From DASQTB01 sp035642095 (GTDB taxonomy: Bacteria > Actinomycetota > UBA4738 > CALAEC01): a DNA stretch of 8,976 bases. Positions 4,620-8,976 of the stretch are shown piece after piece. Where the stretch lies: the NCBI GenBank assembly GCA_035642095.1, contig DASQTB010000149.1, positions 1 to 8,976 of the forward strand, written 5' to 3'. Below the pieces are notes generated by a model. It was not told the DNA's origin, did no database searches, and saw nothing but the letters and a program-made list of their open reading frames with translations. How positions within the stretch are numbered: position 1 is the first letter of the stretch; every line of letters starts with the position of its first letter. A program made the translations under genes and the position numbers.

Positions 4620-6100
4620 GTCCGCCGCTCCCAGTCCCTGGCCCGCTCCACCGCCCGTCGCCACCGGCCGTGGTTGGCCTCGGCCCGTTCCGTGTCCTCC
4701 GGCGCGAAGCGGCGATCCAGCGACCAGGCCGCGGCGGCCTCCTCCTTGGTCGCCCACACTCCGGTGGCCATCCCAGCCAGGAACGTCGCCCCCATGGCCG
4801 TGGTCTCCTGCACGGACGGGCGAAGGACGGGGACGCCTAGGAGGTCGGCCTGGAGCTGGCAGAGGAGGTCCATGGAGCTGGCCCCGCCGTCGACCTTGAG
4901 CACGCCCAGCGGGAGTCCCGTTCCCGCGGTCATGGCGTCGACCGCGTCACGGGTCTGATAGGCCATGGCCTCCACGGCGGCCCGGACGATGTGGGCCCGG
5001 TTGGTCCCTCGGGTGATGCCCACGATGGTCCCCCGAGCGTAGGGATCCCACCACGGGGCGCCCAGGCCGACCAGCGCCGGGACGAAGAAGACCCCGCCGG
5101 TATCGGGAACCGACTGGGCCACGGGTCCCGCCTCCGGGGCCGACCCGATGATCCCCAGCCCATCGCGGAGCCACTGGATGGCCGCCCCGGTCACGAAGAT
5201 GGAGCCCTCCAGGGCATACCGGACGCCATCCGTATCCGAGTACGCCACCGTGGTCAGCACGCCGGGGACGGCGGGAGCGTCGCGACCCGTGTTGAGCAGG
5301 ACGAACGACCCGGTGCCATAGGTGTTCTTGGCGTCGCCCGGTTCGAAGCAGGCCTGACCGACCAACGCGGCCTGCTGGTCGCCGGCCACCCCTCCGATCG
5401 GGGCTCGGATGCCGAGAAACCCCTCCGGTTCGGTGACCCCGAAGCCGCCGCTCGACGCCCGGACCTCGGGGAGGAGCCGCCGGGGGATGGCCAGTCGGTC
5501 CAGGAGCTCCTCGTCCCAAGCCAGCCGGTGGATGTCGAACAGCATGGTTCGAGATGCGTTCGTGTGGTCCGTGGCATGGACGCGGCCGGCCGTGAGACGG
5601 GCCACCAGGTAGGCGTCCACGGTGCCGAACGCGGCCCGGCCGTCCGCCGCGGGGCGCAGCTCCTCGACGTGCTCGAGGAGCCAGGCCAGCTTGGTTCCCG
5701 AGAAGTAGGGGTCGATCACCAGCCCCGTGCGCCGGGCCACCCGACCGGCCCACCCTTCCTCGGCGAGCCGCTGGCACAGCGGCGCGGTGCGGCGATCCTG
5801 CCACACGATGGCCGGATGGAGCGGTCGAAGCGTGGCCCGATCCCACACCACCGTCGTCTCCCGCTGGTTGGTGATCCCCACCGCGGTGATCGAGCCGGGG
5901 CCTCGACCGGACGCCGTCAGGGCCGCGGCTCCGGCGGCCAGGGTGGCCTGCCACCAGTCCTCCGGGTCGTGCTCGACCCAGCCCGGCCGGGGGAAGTGCT
6001 GGGGGAACTCGCGGTACCCGCGACCGAGCACCGCCCCGTCCTCGTCGACGACGAGCACGGTCACCCCGGTGGTCCCGGCGTCGATGGCGAGCACGGCCAC
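4616..6100 (-). CDS. glpK: Glycerol kinase
   Basis: The 494-residue protein spans both FGGY-kinase domains. It has the phosphate loop DAGTTGVTVLVVD (residues 7-19), GITNQRETTVVWDR with glycerol contacts Arg80 and Glu81, Trp100, Tyr132 (DPYFSGTK), GVAGDQQAAL with the catalytic Asp241, YGTGSFVLLNTG, and VDGGASSMDLL in the C-terminal ATP site. These match E. coli GlpK Arg83, Glu84, Trp103, Tyr135 and Asp245. It phosphorylates glycerol to sn-glycerol-3-phosphate with ATP in the cytoplasm. The segment before GVAGDQQ (about 211-237) has no histidine, so the HPr phosphorylation site of Firmicute enzymes appears absent. The start is GTG 6100 by homology (MAVLAIDAGTT); no Shine-Dalgarno is visible, but TAGCCT lies 10 bases upstream. 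Its TAG stop lies in the same CTAG as the PlsC stop. No transporter, regulator or glycerol-3-phosphate dehydrogenase gene is adjacent. Confidence 0.96.
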   Translation of the reverse strand: MAVLAIDAGTTGVTVLVVDEDGAVLGRGYREFPQHFPRPGWVEHDPEDWWQATLAAGAAALTASGRGPGSITAVGITNQRETTVVWDRATLRPLHPAIVWQDRRTAPLCQRLAEEGWAGRVARRTGLVIDPYFSGTKLAWLLEHVEELRPAADGRAAFGTVDAYLVARLTAGRVHATDHTNASRTMLFDIHRLAWDEELLDRLAIPRRLLPEVRASSGGFGVTEPEGFLGIRAPIGGVAGDQQAALVGQACFEPGDAKNTYGTGSFVLLNTGRDAPAVPGVLTTVAYSDTDGVRYALEGSIFVTGAAIQWLRDGLGIIGSAPEAGPVAQSVPDTGGVFFVPALVGLGAPWWDPYARGTIVGITRGTNRAHIVRAAVEAMAYQTRDAVDAMTAGTGLPLGVLKVDGGASSMDLLCQLQADLLGVPVLRPSVQETTAMGATFLAGMATGVWATKEEAAAAWSLDRRFAPEDTERAEANHGRWRRAVERARDWERRT

Positions 6101-6110
6101 GACGGCGGGA

Positions 6111-6116
6111 AGGCTA
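6111..6116 (-). promoter_or_regulatory. Possible near-leaderless -10 element (TAGCCT) before glpK
   Basis: On the minus strand TAGCCT ends 10 bases before the GTG of glpK, and no ribosome-binding sequence intervenes. It lies in the 53-base gap after the coiled-coil/RlpA-like gene, so glpK could have its own start or be read through from upstream. Confidence 0.3.
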
Positions 6117-6132
6117 ACGGCTGGCCGGAGCA

Positions 6133-6158
6133 GACGCTACGAGGGGCCGGACGCTACG
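6133..6158. repeat. Short direct repeat GACGCTACG at the end of the RlpA-like gene
   Basis: GACGCTACG occurs at 6133-6141 and 6150-6158, 17 bases apart. The second copy covers the stop codon of the minus-strand RlpA-like gene. Two copies of nine bases could be a small duplication or a protein-binding site; no other sign of mobility is seen. Confidence 0.25.
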
Positions 6159-7182
6159 CCGGGGCCAGGATCTCGGCTCGAACGATGCCCACCCCGGGCA
6201 GGCCGAGATACCGAGCCGCTCCTTCCGACAGGTCGAGCACCCGCCCGTCGACGTATGGACCGCGATCGTTGACCAGGACCGTGGCGCACCGATCCCCGAA
6301 GCGCACGTGGAGGAACGACGGGAGGGGGAGCGTCCGATGGGCGGCGGTGAACAGCTCGGGGTTGAAGATGTGGCCGATGGCCGTGGGGTCGCCGGCGAAC
6401 TCCTCCCCGTAGAACGACGCCTCGCCGGTGAACCCCTGTCCGGTCGAGGCCAGTTCCGGCGGGATGGTGCACCCCCGACCGCCGGTCGGTCCCAGGAGCT
6501 TCAACAGCTTCCCGAGCTCCCCGTCAACCTGGATCAGGTTCGAATACCGCTGCTCCTCCTGCGCCGCCTGGAGGAGCTGGCGTTGCTGCTCGGCCAGGGC
6601 CCGGACCCGGGCCCCAGCCTCGGCGGCTTCGGCCTGCGCCTCGGCCAGCCGGATCTCCATCACGGTACGGATCTCGATCAGCTCCTGCTGACGAGCCACC
6701 AGCTCGGCCCGATGGCGCTCGAGCTGCCGGCGGATCCCCCACGACTCTTCCTGAACCTCGAGGGCGAGCGCCGCCTGACGGACGTCCGAGGACAGGGCGT
6801 GCTCCACGAGCTGCTGCCGGGCCAGGAAGTCGCCCGGATCCTCAGATCCGAGCATCACGTCGAGGAAGGCCGCCGGCCCGGCCCGGTAGATCGCGTCGGC
6901 CCGGCCGTCGAGAAGGGCCCTGGACCGGGCCACCTGGGCCTGGAGGGTGCTCTCCTCCAGGTAGGCATCGATCAGCCGGGCCGCGGCCCGGTCGGCCGCC
7001 GCCTGGACCTCCGCATATCGGGCGGCCAGCTCGTCCAGCCCGGCCCGAGCCAGGGCCTGCTCCGCCTCGGCGGCGTCTTCCTGGCGGCGGGCCTCCTCGA
7101 GCCGGTCCTCCACGGTCTGGGCCGCTGCGGGGACTGCCGCCCCGAGCACGGCTGCCGCCATCAGCAGGGCGGTGAAGCGCAT
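6154..7182 (-). CDS. Secreted coiled-coil protein with C-terminal RlpA-like double-psi beta-barrel
   Basis: The 342-residue product starts with a signal peptide (MRFTALLM..., likely cut after AAA at 21). A long, charged coiled coil fills about 23-215. Its middle, DAIYRAG (96-102) and LDVMLGSEDPGDFLAR (107-122), resembles the hairpin tip of PcsB/CwlO/RipA-type coiled coils, which bind FtsX and control peptidoglycan hydrolases. The C-terminal part (about 252-340) is RlpA-like: GEASFYGEEFAG, TAAHRTLPL, NDRGPYVDGR with Asp306, and RVLDLSEGAARYLGL. Two cysteines (238, 299) could form a disulfide. The likely role is in cell-wall remodelling at division, either as a lytic transglycosylase-like enzyme or as a binding protein. 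The hydrolase activity is not assured, since many RlpA-like domains lack it. The ATG follows a weak GGACGAACC site. It lies 53 bases upstream of glpK and diverges from phosphofructokinase. Confidence 0.86.
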   Translation of the reverse strand: MRFTALLMAAAVLGAAVPAAAQTVEDRLEEARRQEDAAEAEQALARAGLDELAARYAEVQAAADRAAARLIDAYLEESTLQAQVARSRALLDGRADAIYRAGPAAFLDVMLGSEDPGDFLARQQLVEHALSSDVRQAALALEVQEESWGIRRQLERHRAELVARQQELIEIRTVMEIRLAEAQAEAAEAGARVRALAEQQRQLLQAAQEEQRYSNLIQVDGELGKLLKLLGPTGGRGCTIPPELASTGQGFTGEASFYGEEFAGDPTAIGHIFNPELFTAAHRTLPLPSFLHVRFGDRCATVLVNDRGPYVDGRVLDLSEGAARYLGLPGVGIVRAEILAPA

Positions 7183-7255
7183 GGTTCGTCCAATTCGTCC
7201 GAGGGGGGATCACCGTTCTGTATCGGCAGCCGGGGGCGGAACCTAGAATGGCCCC
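7183..7255. promoter_or_regulatory. Divergent intergenic region; TAGAAT before pfk
   Basis: This 73-base gap must hold the signals for both the RlpA-like gene (minus) and phosphofructokinase (plus). TAGAAT (7244-7249) ends 6 bases before the GTG at 7256, which would place transcription on the start codon. On the other strand TAGGTT (7245 to 7240) overlaps it through a CTAG core, a weak candidate for the minus gene. No clear -35 boxes are seen. The minus side also has a tandem GGACGAA(TT)GGACGAA just before its ATG. Confidence 0.4.
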
Positions 7256-8287
7256 GTGGCCCGGATCGGGGTGCTCACCGGCGGCGGCGACTGCCCCGGG
7301 CTGAACGCTGTGATCCGGGCCGTGGTCCGCAAGGGGGTCGAGCGACACGGTGCCGAGATCGTCGGCTTCCGAAACGGTTATCGGGGGATACTGGAGCGGC
7401 AGGCCACCGAGCTGACCCCGCAGAGCGCCCGGGGGATCCTCCACCGGGGCGGCACGATCCTGGGGACCTCGAAGATCAACCCCTTCCGGGTCGATGGGGG
7501 CCTGGAGCTCCTCCGGGCGAACCTCGACGCGTTCCGGATCGACGGCCTGATCGTGATCGGCGGCGAGGGGACGCTCGGGGCGGCGGCCAAGCTCTCCGGC
7601 GAGGGCGTGGCCGTCGTCGGCGTGCCGAAGACGATCGACAACGACCTGGCGGTCACCGATTTCACTTTCGGGTTCGACACCGCCGTCCAGGTCGCCACCG
7701 ATGCCATCGACCGCCTGCACACCACCGCAGAGAGCCACAACCGGGTGATGGTCCTGGAGGTCATGGGGCGAAACGCGGGATGGATCGGGCTTTACTCGGG
7801 ACTGGCCGGGGGGGCCGACGTGATCCTGATACCCGAGCATCCCTTCGACATCGACCAGGTCTGCGAGCACGTCCGGCACCGGCACGGCCGGGGCCACCTG
7901 TTCTCGATCGTGGTCGTGTCCGAGGGCGCGGCTCCGAAGGAGGGAACCTTGGAGATCCCCCCGTATGAGCGCGACGAGTACGGGTGGCCGAAGCTGGGCG
8001 GCATCTCGAACCTGATCGCCGAGGAGATCGAGCGGAGGACCGGCTTCGAGACCAGGGTGACCATCCTCGGCCACGTGCAGCGGGGCGGCAGCCCGACCGC
8101 GTTCGACCGGGTCCTGGCCACCCGGTACGGGATCGCCGCCATCGACCTGGCGGCGGCGGGGGCGTGGGGACGCATGGTCGCCCTCCGTGGGGCCGGGATC
8201 GCCGATTGTCCCTTGGACGAGGCGGTGTCGGACATCAAGCGGGTTCCGGACGAGCTGTACGAGGTGGCCGAGGTCTTCTTCGGGTAG
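7256..8287 (+). CDS. pfkA: 6-phosphofructokinase (actinobacterial clade, Gly/Lys signature)
   Basis: The 343-residue enzyme phosphorylates fructose 6-phosphate to fructose 1,6-bisphosphate in glycolysis. Visible motifs: TGGGDCPGLNAVIR (8-21), IGGEGTL (101-107), PKTIDND (124-130) with the catalytic base Asp128, HNRVMVLEVMGR with Arg163 and Met170-Gly-Arg172, and GHVQRGGSPTAFDR with His273 and Arg276. At the two positions that discriminate phosphate donors it has Gly105 (E. coli Gly104, ATP-type) and Lys125 (E. coli Gly124, lysine in PPi and clade III enzymes). That combination is typical of ATP-using actinobacterial enzymes, but mixed or PPi use cannot be excluded by eye. The start is GTG 7256, with no ribosome-binding site but a TAGAAT element 6 bases upstream, as in leaderless transcripts. 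A two-CxxC small protein gene follows 10 bases after its stop. Confidence 0.94.
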   Translation: MARIGVLTGGGDCPGLNAVIRAVVRKGVERHGAEIVGFRNGYRGILERQATELTPQSARGILHRGGTILGTSKINPFRVDGGLELLRANLDAFRIDGLIVIGGEGTLGAAAKLSGEGVAVVGVPKTIDNDLAVTDFTFGFDTAVQVATDAIDRLHTTAESHNRVMVLEVMGRNAGWIGLYSGLAGGADVILIPEHPFDIDQVCEHVRHRHGRGHLFSIVVVSEGAAPKEGTLEIPPYERDEYGWPKLGGISNLIAEEIERRTGFETRVTILGHVQRGGSPTAFDRVLATRYGIAAIDLAAAGAWGRMVALRGAGIADCPLDEAVSDIKRVPDELYEVAEVFFG

Positions 8288-8290
8288 GCT
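8285..8290 (+). promoter_or_regulatory. TAGGCT overlapping the pfk stop, 7 bases before the next gene
   Basis: TAGGCT contains the pfk stop codon and ends 7 bases before the GTG at 8298. It matches the motif before the EEP gene, but the overlap with a stop codon makes coincidence likely. GGGTAGG at 8282-8288 could equally act as a weak ribosome-binding site. Confidence 0.2.
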
Positions 8291-8297
8291 CGCCGCC

Positions 8298-8468
8298 GTG
8301 GCCACGGTTCGCTGCCCACACTGCGGCGAGGACATCGTCCCCCTGCCGGTCGAGCCGGAGGGCGATGAAGGCCCGACCCTGTACGACTGTCCGTCCTGCC
8401 GCCGGCGCCTGACCATCGACGCGGTCGACGAGTATCTGGCCCTGGAAGAGGAGGAGGCCTCGGGCTAG
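8298..8468 (+). CDS. Small two-CxxC (zinc-ribbon-like) protein, 56 residues
   Basis: The short product has two CxxC knuckles, CPHC (residues 6-9) and CPSC (31-34), separated by 21 residues. This is the pattern of a small zinc ribbon. A basic CRRRL segment follows the second knuckle, and the tail is acidic (DEYLALEEEEASG). The start is GTG 8298 (MATVRCPHC); an in-frame ATG at 8187 lies inside pfk and would add an arginine- and serine-rich sequence typical of a shadow frame. It begins 10 bases after the pfk stop on the same strand and is probably co-transcribed. No enzymatic motif is present. Such small ribbons often serve as nucleic-acid- or protein-binding modules, but the role here is unknown. 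It ends 13 bases before a convergent gene, with no hairpin visible between them. Confidence 0.75.
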   Translation: MATVRCPHCGEDIVPLPVEPEGDEGPTLYDCPSCRRRLTIDAVDEYLALEEEEASG

Positions 8469-8481
8469 CTCGGTGTCAGGT

Positions 8482-8976
8482 TTAGGCTTCAAGCTCCGTC
8501 TGCACCCGGCGAGCCACGGGCTCGATGCCGGCGGGGGCTCCAGTGCCGCCGAGCCCCACGATCATCCCGTCGTGCTGCCAGAAGCATGAGGAGCCCTCGA
8601 TCTCCGGTCGACACTGGAAGGGGACGTCGCCGATAGGGAAGCCCTGCAAGGTCGTCGGGTCGATCCCATCGGGGATCTCGAACGCGAACATCACGTAAGC
8701 GGGCTCGATCTCCGAACCGTAGAAGGCGAACTCCATCTCGACGTCGAGGAGTCCACCCAACGAGGCCAGCGCCTCGGCGACCTCCTCGGCCCGGTCCGAA
8801 TCGACACGCTCGTGGTCGGCGACCTCGTCGGGGAACGCGAATCCCCCGAAGAAGAGGTGGTCGACCAGCCACCAGCCGCCCGCGAAGCCCGCCACGAAGA
8901 CGACCGCTGCGGCGAGGAGGCGCCCCCGCGATCTCCCTGCCCGCGCACCGACATGTGGCGGGGGATGTGCGGTCAG
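8482..8976 (-). CDS. Membrane-anchored protein of unknown function (N-terminus outside window)
   Basis: The frame is open from the window edge to TAA, giving 164 residues. The N-terminal part has a basic stretch (ARAGRSRGR, about 11-19 of the fragment), then a hydrophobic helix (about 20-42, LLAAAVVFVAGFAGGWWLV) and a polar outer domain. The internal GTG at 8895 would cut the helix in half, so I place the start beyond the window. The outer domain contains AEEVAEALASLGG, then an FQC...SSCFWQHDGMIVGLGG segment with two cysteines 8 residues apart, and ends with a helix (IEPVARRVQTELEA). A Cys-aromatic-Trp-x-Asp-Gly segment followed by a short C-terminal helix recalls small actinobacterial membrane-anchored proteins of unknown function. 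This resemblance is by eye only. It faces the two-CxxC gene tail to tail. Confidence 0.7.
   Translation of the reverse strand: MTAHPPPHVGARAGRSRGRLLAAAVVFVAGFAGGWWLVDHLFFGGFAFPDEVADHERVDSDRAEEVAEALASLGGLLDVEMEFAFYGSEIEPAYVMFAFEIPDGIDPTTLQGFPIGDVPFQCRPEIEGSSCFWQHDGMIVGLGGTGAPAGIEPVARRVQTELEA

Noticed and set aside
3588..4757. Long open frame on the minus strand across plsC
   Set aside because: It lies opposite the well-supported PlsC gene, has shadow-like Pro/Gly/Arg/His composition and shows no recognisable domain.
6133..6158. Insertion-sequence or attachment-site footprint from the GACGCTACG direct repeat
   Set aside because: Only nine bases, 17 bases apart, with no transposase, integrase or tRNA gene nearby.
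4991..7968. Very long plus-strand open frames across glpK, the RlpA-like gene and pfk
   Set aside because: They are opposite or out of frame with three genes that carry full family motifs. Few stops are expected by chance in such GC-rich DNA.
1..8976. Defence island, biosynthetic cluster or prophage
   Set aside because: No nuclease-helicase, toxin-antitoxin, synthase, phage structural or integrase gene is present; the genes are mostly metabolic, cell-wall and surface functions.

Overview
The window is GC-rich chromosomal DNA (clearly above 65% by eye) with GTG used freely as a start codon. Several genes have a TANNNT element 6-10 bases before the start codon and little or no Shine-Dalgarno sequence. 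Together with an actinobacterial-type phosphofructokinase, a secreted DUF11/RTX protein and a PcsB-like coiled-coil protein, this suggests an actinomycetote, possibly a deep-branching or uncultured one. I cannot name a genus. I see no transposase, phage gene, tRNA, rRNA or CRISPR array, and base composition looks even throughout, so this reads as ordinary chromosome rather than an island.

Layout, left to right. Bases 2-307 (+) hold the 3' end of a carbamate kinase gene, followed by an endonuclease/exonuclease/phosphatase-fold hydrolase (353-1012, +). After a roughly 200-base leader with two possible hairpins comes a secreted protein with two DUF11 domains and eleven 9-residue RTX-like repeats (1214-2467, +). 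A strong hairpin (2489-2516) separates it from a convergent three-gene operon read on the minus strand from 3813 to 2528: a 44-residue membrane microprotein, a stand-alone receiver domain, and a COG1647-type esterase whose ATG overlaps the receiver stop. Divergent from this operon is a PlsC-type acyltransferase (3900-4619, +), which overlaps tail-to-tail by 4 bases with glycerol kinase (4616-6100, -). Upstream of glpK is a secreted protein with a PcsB-like coiled coil and an RlpA-like double-psi beta-barrel (6154-7182, -). Divergent from that is 6-phosphofructokinase (7256-8287, +), followed at once by a 56-residue two-CxxC protein (8298-8468, +). The window ends inside a membrane-anchored protein of unknown function (8482-8976, -), whose start lies outside.

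How the genes may work together. The esterase, PlsC and glycerol kinase could all touch acylglycerol, glycerol and glycerol-3-phosphate metabolism, and phosphofructokinase sits in the glycolysis that glycerol carbon joins. That link is inferred from position only. The least conventional items are the microprotein-receiver-esterase operon, the coiled-coil/RlpA fusion, the lysine-rich RTX array and the recurrent leaderless-type start signals. I do not see a clearly new defence, secondary-metabolite or mobile system.
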